Numbered from the stretch's first letter, positions 55,826 to 64,000 are shown. The stretch is DNA of 64,000 bases from AP-15 sp963737145 (GCA_963737145.1 CAVTRO010000003.1:62001-126000); one strand, 5' to 3'. Translations and numbers: made by a program. The notes: a model not told the origin generated them from the sequence alone.

Positions 55826-56569
55826 ATGGCGGAGCCGGCGCTGGAGTGGCGCGTCGAGGAAACCTGCCTCAATGCTTGGCCGGCGGTTCGAGAAGTGCTT
55901 CTCGACGGGTGGTTGCTGCGCTTCAGCGCCGGTCTCACGCGTCGCGCCAATTCGGCAAATCCGCTGTGGCCGGTCTCGCGAGTCGATTTGCAGACTTGCG
56001 AGGCGCTGTATCGCAGATTGGGCCTGCCGACGATCTTTCGAGTGTTGTCGCTGATCGATCCTGTGGTCGACGATCGCCTTGCGCAAGCCCGCTACACCGC
56101 AGAGGGCGAGAGTTGTGTGCTCTATGGTCCGATCGAAGATGTCGAGGCGGCGCGAGACCCGGATGTAACACTGCTCGACCAGGCGACAGAGGAGTGGTTC
56201 GCCGCGATGGCGGCGCTGCAGAACCATTCGAGCGAGCAGGCCGCGATTTATCGCAGAATCGTCGGTCAGCTCGCCATTCCGGGCGCCTTTGCCATGCTGT
56301 CCGACGAGAGAGGTGCGGTGGCCCTCGCCTATGGCGCGTTGCACAACGGCTTGCTTTGTTATGAGTTGGTGATCACCGACGGTCGTCGGCGCAGGCAGGG
56401 TTCGGGCCGCCGGATCGTCAGCGCACTGGCGACCTGGGCGAGAAATCAGGGTGCGGTCGGCGCCTGCCTCGAAGTGGAAGCCCACAATTCGCCCGCGCGG
56501 GCCCTTTACGACGCCGTCGGATTAAAAAGGGAACTCTATCGCTATCATTACCGGCGCGAACCGGCCTAA
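55826..56569 (+). CDS. GNAT family N-acetyltransferase
   Basis: 247-residue protein with a GNAT domain in the second half. The acetyl-CoA loop is RRRRQGSGRRIVSALATW (about residues 186-203), followed by LEVEAHNSPARALYDAVGLK. The first 120 residues form a domain found in front of GNATs of similar size (start with LEWRVEETCLNAWPA). It begins 6 bases after pqqE and is probably in the same operon, but a link to PQQ is not known. Substrate unknown. Confidence 0.82.
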   Translation: MAEPALEWRVEETCLNAWPAVREVLLDGWLLRFSAGLTRRANSANPLWPVSRVDLQTCEALYRRLGLPTIFRVLSLIDPVVDDRLAQARYTAEGESCVLYGPIEDVEAARDPDVTLLDQATEEWFAAMAALQNHSSEQAAIYRRIVGQLAIPGAFAMLSDERGAVALAYGALHNGLLCYELVITDGRRRRQGSGRRIVSALATWARNQGAVGACLEVEAHNSPARALYDAVGLKRELYRYHYRREPA

Positions 56570-56668
56570 TCCAGTTGTGACAAAAATGTGGGATAAGGAA
56601 GCGCCGTCTGCGCTAGCCGGCGCGTAATGGTATTATTGAGGCTCGTAGTGACAAATCGAGCTATTGAA

Positions 56669-56935
56669 ATGAGCGCTGTAGAACTCCGCCTCAGTCCGAG
56701 CGAACTGCCACGGGAGATGGGCGCGATGCGGGTCTGGTTGGATCAGCATCGTTTTGAGCCATCCGGTTTTTCATGCCGCGACTTTGATGATGGGGTCCTC
56801 GTTTCTATAGAGTTCAAGATTGCTCATCAGGCCATGGCTTTCGCCGAACGCTTCGGCGGTCGAGCCGATGCCGCCTCGGAGTTGCCGAGGGCGACGCTCG
56901 ATGCGGGAGTGTCGGCCTCCGGCGTCATCGGCTGA
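56669..56935 (+). CDS. Small hypothetical protein, 88 residues
   Basis: Soluble 88-residue protein: MSAVELRLSPSELPREMGA, then WLDQHRFEPSGFSC and IEFKIAHQAMAFAERFGG. The ATG at 56669 is preferred because the conserved-looking part begins there; an in-frame ATG at 56627 adds 14 residues. Similar small proteins accompany various alphaproteobacterial genes. Family not recognised. Confidence 0.55.
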   Translation: MSAVELRLSPSELPREMGAMRVWLDQHRFEPSGFSCRDFDDGVLVSIEFKIAHQAMAFAERFGGRADAASELPRATLDAGVSASGVIG

Positions 56936-56937
56936 AC

Positions 56938-56980
56938 TCCCTCCCTCGCCCCGGCTTGCGATCGGGGTGCGAGGGAGGGT
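56938..56980. terminator. Bidirectional hairpin between convergent genes
   Basis: CCCTCCCTCGCCCCG (56939-56953) pairs with CGGGGTGCGAGGGAGGG (56963-56979) through a short loop. It sits exactly between the convergent small gene and CoA-transferase gene, where a terminator for both is expected. No long T-run follows, so it may rather be one of the REP-like palindromes of this window. Confidence 0.6.
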
Positions 56981-56995
56981 ATCGAAGGGGCGTGG

Positions 56996-58195
56996 TTAGA
57001 CGACCCCTTGCTTGCGCAGCGCCTCGACCTCGGCGGCGTCCAATCCGAGCCATTCATCGAACACCTCGGCGATGTGCTCGCCGAGCAGCGGTGCCGGGTT
57101 GATCGGCGGCGGCGCGCCGTCGAAGCGCACCGGCCAGGTCGGCATCGTCATCTGCCAATCGCCGTGCTGCACGGTTTGCAGGATGCCGCGCTTAGCAAAG
57201 CTCGGCTCGTTCGTCAGCTCCATCGAATCAAAGACCGCTCCGGCCGGCACGCCCGCGCCGCTGATCTGCGCCATCGCCTCCTCTTTGGTGCGTTGGCGCG
57301 TCCAGGTGGCGACGATCTCGTCGACTTCGGCCTCGTGCTCGACGCGCGCCGCGGCGGTGTCGTAACGCGGATTGCCGATCAGCTCTTCGCGGCCGATCAG
57401 CTTTAAGAGGCGCGGCCAGTGCTCGGGATTGGCGCGGCTGGTGAGAAGATAGACGTAATCGTTGGGGCCGCCCGGCTTGCACGGATAGATGCCGTGAGGG
57501 GGATTGCCGCCTGCCGGCTGCCGTTGGGCGGGTTTCCCCGTCTGCGCCTGCCTGATGAACATGCCGCGGCTGTAATGCATGACCAAATCCTGCATCGCCG
57601 CCTGCAGCCGCCGGCCCTTGCCGGTTGAGGCCCGCTGATAGAGCGCGCTGACGATGCTGAACGCGAGCAGCATGCCGGTGCCGGTGTCGCCGATCGTCGG
57701 CCCCGGCTTGATCGGCTTGCCGTCGCGCTCGCCGGTTATGCTCATCGCGCCGCCGCAGGCCTGCGCGATCGGGTCGAAGCACAGCCCCTTTTCGTATGGG
57801 CTGCCTTCGCCGAAACCCTTGACTTGCGCATAGATTATCCGCGGGTTCAGCGCGCTGACGACATCATAGCCAAGACCCAGCCGCTCGACGGCCCCGGGCG
57901 CAAAGTTCTCGGTAAAAACATCGGCTTTGCGAGCCATGTCCTTGACCAGCGCCAGGCCGCGTTCGGATTTGAGATTGACGGTGATTGATTTCTTGTTGGC
58001 GTTGTACGCCATGAAATAATACGGGTCCGCGACGCCGCGGCGGCCCGCTTCACCGCCCTGCGGGGGCTCCACCTTGACAACTTCGGCGCCCATCCAGGCG
58101 AGCGCCTCGGTGCAGCTCGTCCCGGCCTCGAACTGCGTCAGATCGAGAACCTTGATGCCCGCGAGGCAATTTGGTGACACGGCGTTTCCGTCCAT
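56996..58195 (-). CDS. CaiB/BaiF family CoA-transferase 1
   Basis: 399-residue class III CoA-transferase that moves CoA between carboxylic acids, like formyl-CoA or crotonobetainyl-CoA transferases. Conserved: LTQFEAGTSCTEALAWMGAE, NANKKSITVNLKSERG, ENFAPGAVERLGLGYD, KGFGEGSPYEKG and the catalytic-Asp segment GPTIGDTGTGM. It is clearly paralogous to the second CoA-transferase near 60 kb. A dispersed hairpin sits upstream. CoA donors and acceptors unknown. Confidence 0.9.
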   Translation of the reverse strand: MDGNAVSPNCLAGIKVLDLTQFEAGTSCTEALAWMGAEVVKVEPPQGGEAGRRGVADPYYFMAYNANKKSITVNLKSERGLALVKDMARKADVFTENFAPGAVERLGLGYDVVSALNPRIIYAQVKGFGEGSPYEKGLCFDPIAQACGGAMSITGERDGKPIKPGPTIGDTGTGMLLAFSIVSALYQRASTGKGRRLQAAMQDLVMHYSRGMFIRQAQTGKPAQRQPAGGNPPHGIYPCKPGGPNDYVYLLTSRANPEHWPRLLKLIGREELIGNPRYDTAAARVEHEAEVDEIVATWTRQRTKEEAMAQISGAGVPAGAVFDSMELTNEPSFAKRGILQTVQHGDWQMTMPTWPVRFDGAPPPINPAPLLGEHIAEVFDEWLGLDAAEVEALRKQGVV

Positions 58196-58220
58196 TCTTT
58201 CTCACTCTTGCTTAGGGAGC

Positions 58221-58268
58221 CCCCACCCTACCCTCCCCGCTTGCAACCGCTTGCGGGGGAGGGGAAAG
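58221..58268. repeat. REP-like palindrome CCCTCCCCGC...GCGGGGGAGGG
   Basis: Arms at 58231-58240 and 58253-58263 around TTGCAACCGCTT, with a CCCCACCCTA flank. Same family as the palindromes at 28.9 and 46.9 kb. It separates the CoA-transferase gene from the GST gene. Confidence 0.65.
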
Positions 58269-58290
58269 AAGGGCACCGATTTGCTTTGGT

Positions 58291-58911
58291 TCAGTTGAGC
58301 CCTTCTTGCTGCAGCGCGCGCTGCACCGCCGGGCGCGCCATCATCCGGTCGAAATGGGCGGCGCAGTTCTTCGGCAATTGCATGCCGACCCGCTTCGCAC
58401 CCCAATATTCGACATAAAACAGCGCGGCGTCGGCCGCCGACAAATTGTTGCCGCCTAGATAGTCCTTGCCTTCGAGCGCCTTGTCGACGACCGCAAAACC
58501 CTTTTCGATCTGCTCGCGGCCTTGCGCCTTGACCTGTTCATGGTCGGACGGAGACGGTGCGAACCGTTCGGTGCGGAACAACCGAGTGAAGCCCTGCGAG
58601 TGGATCGTGCCGACGACGTACTCCATGACCTCCATCGCCCGGATCTCGGTCTCCTCGTCTTTCGGGATCAGGTTGGCTTGCGGATTTTTCAACGCGAGCC
58701 AGCGCGCTATGACCGGGAATTCGGTCAAGATCGAGCCGTCGTCGCGTTCGAGCGTGGGCACCTTTGATTTCGGGTTAATGCCGGTATAGGGCGGCTGGTA
58801 TTGTGCGCTCTCGCGGAAATTCACGGCTTCCAGCTGATACGGTTTGCCGATTTCCTCGAGCAGCACGTGGATGCCAACCGAGCAGGCGCCGGGCGCATAG
58901 TAGAGCTTCAT
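58291..58911 (-). CDS. Glutathione S-transferase
   Basis: 206-residue glutathione transferase with the N-terminal thioredoxin-like domain (KLYYAPGACSVGIHVLLEEI, then GINPKSKVPTLERDDGSIL, with a cis-Pro and Ser/Asp binding glutathione) and an all-helical C-domain (YLGGNNLSAADAALFYV). The opening YAPGACS resembles the beta class, which uses a Cys for catalysis. The ATG at 58911 lies behind AAAGGAG; longer upstream in-frame starts are unlikely. Confidence 0.92.
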   Translation of the reverse strand: MKLYYAPGACSVGIHVLLEEIGKPYQLEAVNFRESAQYQPPYTGINPKSKVPTLERDDGSILTEFPVIARWLALKNPQANLIPKDEETEIRAMEVMEYVVGTIHSQGFTRLFRTERFAPSPSDHEQVKAQGREQIEKGFAVVDKALEGKDYLGGNNLSAADAALFYVEYWGAKRVGMQLPKNCAAHFDRMMARPAVQRALQQEGLN

Positions 58912-58962
58912 CGCGGACTCCTTTGGATTGAAAGGCCGTGATCGGAGGGGCAGATTTACCAC

Positions 58963-59361
58963 GTGAAACGCAAGCGGCGAAGCATGTTGGGCTGGCGCGC
59001 CTCGGTGGCCGGGCTGTTGCTCGCGGCGGTTGCTGTCGGCCCGACCACGGCACGCGAGCCCGACAACGTAGCCGCCATCGAGCCTGGCGGCCCGGGCGTG
59101 CTGACGAAGTGCCGAGATTGGCTCGTTGCCACTTCCTGCAACACATATCACCACATCAGCTTGCCGCCGCGGATCGCAGTGGGCGACAGGTTTTCCGTCT
59201 CATTCGGCAGTCATCCGAAGGAGTTTCAGTTTTTTGTCGCGCGTATTGCGCTCAAGGGGCGCCACTGCGCGATTTTCAGTGAAGCCCACGGCAATCGGCA
59301 CAAGATGGACAAGATCAACGTCGCCCCGTGCTATCCGGTGAGCACGGGGCGTGGAGGTTAG
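58963..59361 (+). CDS. Small exported hypothetical protein
   Basis: 132-residue protein with a signal peptide (about 1-31, cut after TTA) and a mature part with four cysteines (LTKCRDWLVATSCNTYHH, GRHCAIF, NVAPCYPV) that likely form two disulfides in the periplasm. The start is a GTG with an uncertain ribosome site, and an ATG 7 codons later is equally possible. It lies between, and opposite to, the GST and second CoA-transferase genes, and ends 5 bases before the latter's stop. Function unknown. Confidence 0.65.
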   Translation: MKRKRRSMLGWRASVAGLLLAAVAVGPTTAREPDNVAAIEPGGPGVLTKCRDWLVATSCNTYHHISLPPRIAVGDRFSVSFGSHPKEFQFFVARIALKGRHCAIFSEAHGNRHKMDKINVAPCYPVSTGRGG

Positions 59362-59366
59362 GTCGG

Positions 59367-60599
59367 TCAGATAATCCCTTCGGCGCGCAGCGCCTCGATT
59401 TCCGAAGCGCCAATCCCGAGCCAGCCGCCGAGAACCTCGGCATTGTGCTGACCGAGCAGCGGCGACGGCTTGACGCGCGGCGGGGCGCCATCGAAGCGCA
59501 CCGGCCATGCCGGCATCTTGTACTTGCCGGTCGTAGGGTGCTCGACGTCCTGCATGATGCCGCGTTCGGCGAGCGAAGGATCGTTCATCAGCTCGAGCGT
59601 ATCGAACACCGCACCCGCCGGCACGCCGGCGTGGCCGATGATCTTCATCGCCTCTTCCTTGCTGTGCTGCCGGGTCCATTGGGCGATGATTTCGTCAACC
59701 TCGGCCGCGCGCCCGCTGCGGGCCTGATTGGTGTCATAGCGCGCGTCGCCGACAAGGTCCTCGCGGCCGATCGCCTTGAGGAGCCGGGTCCAATGCTCCG
59801 GATTGGCGCGGCTGGTAAAGACATAGACGTAGTCGTTGGGCCCGCCGGGCTTGCACGGGTACAACGCCGAAGGCACGAGCCCGCCGGGCTGGGACCGGTC
59901 GCTGCCGCCGCGCAGCTGGGCTTGGCCGCTGAGCTGCGTGCGCGAAAACGGCACCCGCATGTAATGGATCATCGCGTCCTGCATCGCAACCTGGAGCCGC
60001 TGTCCCTTTCCGGTGCGGTCCCGCTTACGCAACGCGGCGAGGATGCTGATCGCCATCAGCATGCCGGTGCCGGTATCGCCGAAGGACGGGCCCGGCTTGA
60101 CCGGTGGCCGGTCGCCATAGCCGGTGACGCTGGTCGGGCCGCCGGCCGCCTGCGCGATCATGTCGAAGGCGAGGTTCTTCTCGTACGGGCTGCCGGCGCC
60201 GAAGCCCTTGACCTGGCAATAAACGATCCCCGGGTTCAGCTCCTTGGCGACGTCATAACCGAGGCCCAGCCGCTCGATCGTGCCGGGCGCCATATTCTCG
60301 ATCGTGATATCGGCCTTTTTGAGCAACTCCTTCACGATCTCGAGACCGCGCGGCGATTTCAGATTGAGGGTGATTGATTTCTTATTGGCATTGAACTGAT
60401 GGAAATACCACGGATCGTCATCCGGCTGGCCAGGCCTCAATCTACGGCCGGGATCGCCCCGTCCCGGGTTCTCGATCTTGACCACCTCGGCGCCGAGCCA
60501 CGCGAGCGCCTCGGTGCAGGAAGGCCCCGCCTCGAATTGCGTAAAATCAACGACCCGCACGCCCTCGAGACAATCCAGTTCCACGCCAGTGCCATCCAT
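59367..60599 (-). CDS. CaiB/BaiF family CoA-transferase 2
   Basis: 410-residue class III CoA-transferase, paralogue of the enzyme at 57-58 kb; matching blocks such as QFEAGPSCTEALAWLGAE, NANKKSITLNLKSPRG, ERLGLGYDV and KGFGAGSPYEKN are nearly the same in both. The catalytic-Asp segment reads GPSFGDTGTGM. It lies upstream of the dehydrogenase-like and decarboxylase-like genes of this group when read on the minus strand order; a shared acyl-CoA catabolic route is plausible. Confidence 0.9.
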   Translation of the reverse strand: MDGTGVELDCLEGVRVVDFTQFEAGPSCTEALAWLGAEVVKIENPGRGDPGRRLRPGQPDDDPWYFHQFNANKKSITLNLKSPRGLEIVKELLKKADITIENMAPGTIERLGLGYDVAKELNPGIVYCQVKGFGAGSPYEKNLAFDMIAQAAGGPTSVTGYGDRPPVKPGPSFGDTGTGMLMAISILAALRKRDRTGKGQRLQVAMQDAMIHYMRVPFSRTQLSGQAQLRGGSDRSQPGGLVPSALYPCKPGGPNDYVYVFTSRANPEHWTRLLKAIGREDLVGDARYDTNQARSGRAAEVDEIIAQWTRQHSKEEAMKIIGHAGVPAGAVFDTLELMNDPSLAERGIMQDVEHPTTGKYKMPAWPVRFDGAPPRVKPSPLLGQHNAEVLGGWLGIGASEIEALRAEGII

Positions 60600-60631
60600 C
60601 TCTCGTCACTCCTCCCGTTAGATCCTACTCT

Positions 60632-61564
60632 CTAATCGCCGCCGCGTTCGAGCGCTTCCTCGATGCGTTTCGGGTCGACGCGGATCTCGACCCCCGCTCG
60701 TTCTTGCTGCAGAATCATCGGCGAGCGCGAGTCGCGGTCGCCCCAGCCGCGGTTGAGCGCCTCGCTGAGTTCAGCCAGCGCCAGGTTGGCAACGCGCATC
60801 GGCACGCTGAAGTCGCGGCCCAGCTGCGTGGCGAGCGACATATCCTTGTGCGCCAAACGCAATGCGAAAGCTGCCGGTTCGTATTCGCCGGGCAGAAACT
60901 GGTCGATGAGGCCATCGAAGGTCCGGCGGCGGCCGCCGGCGCCGTCGCGCACCGCCTCCCACAACGCCAACGGCTCGACCCCGGCCTTGACCCCGACCGT
61001 GAACATCTCGGCGAGCGCGGTCTGGATGCAGTAGCCGGCGCCATTGTGCACGAGCTTGGCGACCGAGCCGGCGCCGATCGGGCCGACATAGCGCGCCTTG
61101 TCGCCCATCGCGTCGAGGACGGGCTTGTGGCGGTTGAAGATCTGTTCGTCGCCGCCGACCCACAGCGCGAGCTTTCCGGTCCGAGCGCCGCGCGGCCCGC
61201 CGCTGACCGGTGAATTGAGCATGTAGACGTCGCGCTCGGCAAAGGCGGCATTGATCTTGCGCACCATCGTCGGCGAGTTGGTCGACAGGTCGAAATAGGC
61301 TTTGCCGCGGCTCATTCCGCTGAGAATACCGTTGTCGCCGAGCGCCACCGCCTCGACCTCCGGCGGTCCCGGAAGCGAGGTGAACACGACCTCGGACGCC
61401 TCGGCGACCGCGCGCGGGCTGTCCGCCCAAACGGCGCCGGCGGCGAGATAGGGTTCGGCGGCGGCGCGACGCAGATCGTGGACGACGAGGTCATGCCCGA
61501 CCTTTTGTAGATTGGCCGCCATGCCCGAACCCATCATGCCCAAACCGATGAACCCTATCTTCAT
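60632..61564 (-). CDS. 3-hydroxyisobutyrate dehydrogenase-like oxidoreductase
   Basis: 310-residue NAD(P)-dependent beta-hydroxyacid dehydrogenase. It opens with the Rossmann loop MKIGFIGLGMMGSGMAANL, has the substrate motif SPVSGGPRGARTGKL and the catalytic Lys in the AKLVHNG segment (GSVAKLVHNGAGY). Family members act on 3-hydroxyisobutyrate, tartronate semialdehyde or similar short acids. The ATG at 61564 lies behind GAGGG; the frame is open further upstream over the palindromic repeat. The next gene downstream is CoA-transferase 2. Confidence 0.9.
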   Translation of the reverse strand: MKIGFIGLGMMGSGMAANLQKVGHDLVVHDLRRAAAEPYLAAGAVWADSPRAVAEASEVVFTSLPGPPEVEAVALGDNGILSGMSRGKAYFDLSTNSPTMVRKINAAFAERDVYMLNSPVSGGPRGARTGKLALWVGGDEQIFNRHKPVLDAMGDKARYVGPIGAGSVAKLVHNGAGYCIQTALAEMFTVGVKAGVEPLALWEAVRDGAGGRRRTFDGLIDQFLPGEYEPAAFALRLAHKDMSLATQLGRDFSVPMRVANLALAELSEALNRGWGDRDSRSPMILQQERAGVEIRVDPKRIEEALERGGD

Positions 61565-61609
61565 CTCGCCCTCTGCCTGTCTGTACCCGCTATCCACCCG
61601 ACCAAGCTT

Positions 61610-61689
61610 CGTCATGCCCGGGCTTGACCCGGGCATCCCGACCAGAGCCGCTCATCGGGGATTGCCGGGTCAAGCCCGGCCAAATGACG
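61610..61689. repeat. Dispersed palindrome CGTCAT...ATGACG
   Basis: 80-base inverted repeat with the arms CGTCAT at 61610-61615 and ATGACG at 61684-61689, and inner arms GCCCGGGCTTGACCCGGGC and GCCGGGTCAAGCCCGGC. This exact kind of palindrome is spread through many Rhizobiales and related genomes. It separates the decarboxylase-like gene from the dehydrogenase gene. Confidence 0.75.
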
Positions 61690-61714
61690 ATGAGGGGTGG
61701 TCTGTCCCTCGTGG

Positions 61715-62038
61715 TTATTTCTTCTCGAACACATCCTTTGCGACGAGCGCCGCAGTCATCGCCGCCGGCCAGCCGGCGTAAAAAGCGAGATGGGTGATGA
61801 CTTCGCTGAGCTGGTCTTTGGTGAGGCCGTTGTCGAGCGCCCGCTGCAGATGGCCGACAAGCTGCTTCTCGCGGCCGAGCGCGATCAAGGTCGCGCAGGT
61901 GATCAGACTGCGGTCGCGCTTCGAGAGCCCTGGCCGTTCCCAGACCTCGCCGAACAGCACCCGTTCGCTGAGGTCGATCAGACCCGGGACGATGTCGCGT
62001 ACCTGCTCGCGGGCCGCCGACGGTTGTGATTGCGCCAT
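61715..62038 (-). CDS. Carboxymuconolactone decarboxylase-like protein
   Basis: 107-residue helical protein of the CMD/AhpD superfamily. It has the segment RDRSLITCATLIALGR and GHLQRALDNGLTKDQLSEVI followed by a final helix (HLAFYAGWPAAMTAALVA), the standard arrangement with one Cys and a later His. Relatives decarboxylate carboxymuconolactone or act as peroxidases, but many have unknown roles. AAAGGAGGA precedes the ATG. It leads the minus-strand group that contains the dehydrogenase and CoA-transferases. Confidence 0.85.
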   Translation of the reverse strand: MAQSQPSAAREQVRDIVPGLIDLSERVLFGEVWERPGLSKRDRSLITCATLIALGREKQLVGHLQRALDNGLTKDQLSEVITHLAFYAGWPAAMTAALVAKDVFEKK

Positions 62039-62115
62039 GGTTTCCTCCTTTTACATGCGGAACTTGCCGAGCCTAACACGGGCCTATATGGCGGCGGCTA
62101 TCCTTTCCTGGCATC

Positions 62116-63219
62116 TCACCCCTGCATGAGGCCGGAAACGTCCGCCACGCGGACGTCGACCGTGCGGGACTGGCCGTCTCTTGTAATCGCGAGACTGACA
62201 GTGCCGCCAACGCCAACCTGCTCGAAAATCGTGGCGAGGTCCGAAATATTGTGAACCGGCTCGCCGTTGACCGCCGTGATCACATCGGCGACCGTTCCAC
62301 CCGTGCCCGCAGCGCCTTCGAGCCCGGCCTTGGCAGCGGGGGAACCCGGCAAGATACGCAAGATGATGACGCCGTCGACGCCGAGTCGTGCGGCGGTGGC
62401 TTCCTTCGCCGCGACGATGCCGATCCCCGGGGTCGGGACATGACCTTCCCTGATCAGCTGCGTGGCGATCCGATTGACGATATCGACCGGGATGGCAAAG
62501 CTGATCCCGGCGAAAGCCCCGGAACCCGACACAATGGCGGTATTGATGCCGATCAGCCGGGCCGCATCGTCGAGCAACGGACCGCCGGAGTTGCCGGGGT
62601 TGACGGCGGCGTCGGTCTGGATCACTCCGGCGATGTCGTAGGGCGTCGAGGTCGGCAATCGGCGGTTCAGCGCGCTGATGATCCCGGAGGTCAAGGTCTG
62701 GTTCAGATTATAGGGATTGCCGATCGCGAAAGCCGCCTGCCCGACCTGCAGGTCGGCCGAACTGCCGACCGCAATCGGCCGCAGCTCCGACCGCGCCCGC
62801 TCGAGCTGCAACACGGCGATATCGTAGTTCGGCGCGGCTCCAACGATCCGCGCGGCAACCAATTCACCCGACGGAAAGCGCGCGCCGACCTCGCTCGTGC
62901 CGCTGATCACGTGATTGTTGGTGACGACGTGACCGGCGGTATCCCAAATGATCCCGGACCCGGATTGCACAACAGTCTGCTCCGGCTCGAACAGCGAAAA
63001 ACCCTGACTGGCGCGTGCGAAGACATGCACCACCGACGGCGAGGCCGTTTGAAACACCTTGATGGTCGTTTGTTCGGCCTGGGTCAGATCGGCGCGCGGC
63101 GTGACCGCGCGCGGCGAGGTGGCGGAGGCCCAGTAGGCGACGACATAGGGCTCGACGACCCAGGCGGTCGCCAGCAGCAACAGCCAAATGGTCGCGATCC
63201 GAAGCAATCGGCTCGTCAT
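62116..63219 (-). CDS. Membrane-anchored HtrA/Deg-type serine protease
   Basis: 367-residue S1C protease. One N-terminal membrane helix (about 7-28) anchors it with the body in the periplasm. The triad is visible: His in HVVTNNHVIS, Asp in YDIAVLQLE and Ser in AVNPGNSGGPLLD. A single PDZ domain covers about residues 265-350 (GILRILPGS...ADVITAVNGEPV; the first part reads GVDGVIILRILPGSPA). With one PDZ domain and an anchor it is closest in layout to DegS. It may degrade or sense misfolded envelope proteins. Confidence 0.9.
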   Translation of the reverse strand: MTSRLLRIATIWLLLLATAWVVEPYVVAYWASATSPRAVTPRADLTQAEQTTIKVFQTASPSVVHVFARASQGFSLFEPEQTVVQSGSGIIWDTAGHVVTNNHVISGTSEVGARFPSGELVAARIVGAAPNYDIAVLQLERARSELRPIAVGSSADLQVGQAAFAIGNPYNLNQTLTSGIISALNRRLPTSTPYDIAGVIQTDAAVNPGNSGGPLLDDAARLIGINTAIVSGSGAFAGISFAIPVDIVNRIATQLIREGHVPTPGIGIVAAKEATAARLGVDGVIILRILPGSPAAKAGLEGAAGTGGTVADVITAVNGEPVHNISDLATIFEQVGVGGTVSLAITRDGQSRTVDVRVADVSGLMQG

Positions 63220-63234
63220 GGCGACGCCCGTGGT

Positions 63235-64000
63235 CTAACGCGAGCCGCCATCCGAGCAGTGGGCGAGCCAAGCCTCATCTCGAGATGATGGCCGGCGATT
63301 GAGCCTTGCCCGCAACAACTGCGCCGCTTCAGCCGATTGGCCAGAGCGCAAATAGGCAATGATCAGCAAATCCTCGAAGACCTCGCGCTGGGCGTGACTG
63401 CCGCCGATCCGCGGCAAGTCGGCGAGTGAGGCTTCGAACACGGTTGCGGCCCTGGCATTGTCGCCGCGGGCGAGGGCGGCGGCGCCTGCGCACAATGCGG
63501 GCGCCACCTTGCCCGGCGGCAGGCGACCCGCCTCGGCGAGGCTGTGCAGGCCGGCTATGCGCGCCTCCGCGGCGTTGCCGTCACCACTGGCGGCTTCGGC
63601 AAAACCGGCGTGGAGATCGGCAAACGCCAGGCTTGGCCGAGGAAAGTGCCGCCGCGCATGCGCGGCGACTTCGTCCCATTCCTGTTCGAGCGGCGGGGTT
63701 GCGCCATAGAGCCGCCAGCGCCATAGGAACGACGCCGAATCGGCAAGCGACAGCATCGGCGCCGACTGGGCGACAGATGGCCGGATGCTGTCGAGATAGA
63801 TCGCTCGGGCGCGCTCCGGGTTGCCGCGCGCCAGCTCGAAGAGCGCCAGGTGCCACGAGAGATGGCAGTGCAAGTGCCCGGCCCGATCATAATCCGGCAG
63901 CCAGGCTTCGAGAAAGGCCGCGCCGCCCGCCGCGTCGCCGGATTCGAAAAACCCGTGGACGCGCTGGTGCGCCGCATGGGCGTTCCGGGGATTGCCGGCC
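63235..64000 (-). CDS. TPR/TTC38-like protein, 5' end outside window
   Basis: The C-terminal 254 residues of a tetratricopeptide-like protein; the frame stays open to the window end, so the start is outside. It has the HAAHQRVHGFFESGD and WHLALFELARGNPERARAI pattern of the TTC38 family of helical repeats (found in bacteria and eukaryotes, function unknown). The later half continues with Ala-rich helices. It lies 15 bases after the protease start on the same strand. Confidence 0.72.
   Translation of the reverse strand, partial: AGNPRNAHAAHQRVHGFFESGDAAGGAAFLEAWLPDYDRAGHLHCHLSWHLALFELARGNPERARAIYLDSIRPSVAQSAPMLSLADSASFLWRWRLYGATPPLEQEWDEVAAHARRHFPRPSLAFADLHAGFAEAASGDGNAAEARIAGLHSLAEAGRLPPGKVAPALCAGAAALARGDNARAATVFEASLADLPRIGGSHAQREVFEDLLIIAYLRSGQSAEAAQLLRARLNRRPSSRDEAWLAHCSDGGSR

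Overview
The window is high-GC DNA (by eye roughly 62-65%) from an alphaproteobacterium. Evidence: an alphaproteobacterial-style cpa/tad pilus operon, many overlapping ATGA/GTGA gene junctions, GTG and TTG starts, a pqqABCDE cluster, and intergenic palindromic repeats of a type seen in Rhizobiales and Rhodospirillales genomes. I cannot fix the genus from sequence alone. No tRNA, rRNA, CRISPR array, phage or intact insertion sequence is visible.

Layout. 1-5.6 kb: a surface-glycan modification block with a methyltransferase (5' end outside the window), a GtrB-like glycosyltransferase and a sulfotransferase on the plus strand, facing a TylF-type methyltransferase and a 3-amino-sugar aminotransferase/N-acetyltransferase pair on the minus strand. 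5.8-8.3 kb: an ECF sigma factor and a polytopic membrane protein. 8.5-18.5 kb: a Tad/Flp pilus operon (cpaA-B-C-D-E-F, three tandem flp pilins that all appear to start with TTG, a 44-residue TadE stub, tadB, tadC). 18.5-21.6 kb: a sugar-type ABC importer (binding protein and two permeases) without an ATPase gene. 21.8-26.4 kb: a decaying stretch with broken GNAT, cupin and GH13 alpha-glucosidase genes around an intact cyclopropane fatty acid synthase. 26.6-34.4 kb: one-carbon folate genes (fhs and 5-formyl-THF cyclo-ligase), an hsp20-lon pair, a manganese-catalase stub, nhaA and a glyoxalase-like protein. 35.2-41.5 kb: a two-partner secretion system in which both the haemagglutinin-like TpsA and the transporter TpsB are heavily broken and now collide tail to tail. 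41.6-44.3 kb: a TPR protein, a PAS histidine kinase and a GH10 xylanase stub.

44.5-55.8 kb is the most interesting part. A minus-strand set encodes a TonB-dependent receptor, a two-subunit Tat-exported molybdenum aldehyde oxidoreductase, a Tat-type Rieske protein and a PQQ alcohol dehydrogenase. The dehydrogenase carries the Asp-x-Asp signature associated with lanthanide-dependent quinoproteins. Divergently from it runs a compact pqqABCDE operon. Together these look like a self-contained periplasmic alcohol-to-acid oxidation module that makes its own cofactor, may use a Rieske protein instead of cytochrome c, and may import its own metal complex through the receptor.

55.8-64 kb: a GNAT protein, a small conserved protein, then a minus-strand catabolic-looking group (two paralogous CaiB/BaiF CoA-transferases, a glutathione transferase, a 3-hydroxyisobutyrate-dehydrogenase-like protein, a carboxymuconolactone-decarboxylase-like protein), a membrane-anchored HtrA protease and a TPR protein cut by the window end.

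A recurring theme is gene decay: at least eight relics (tadE, GNAT, cupin, GH13, Mn-catalase, tpsA, tpsB, GH10). Indel errors in the assembly could explain single frameshifts, but not the deletions, the lost catalytic residue or the colliding tps genes.
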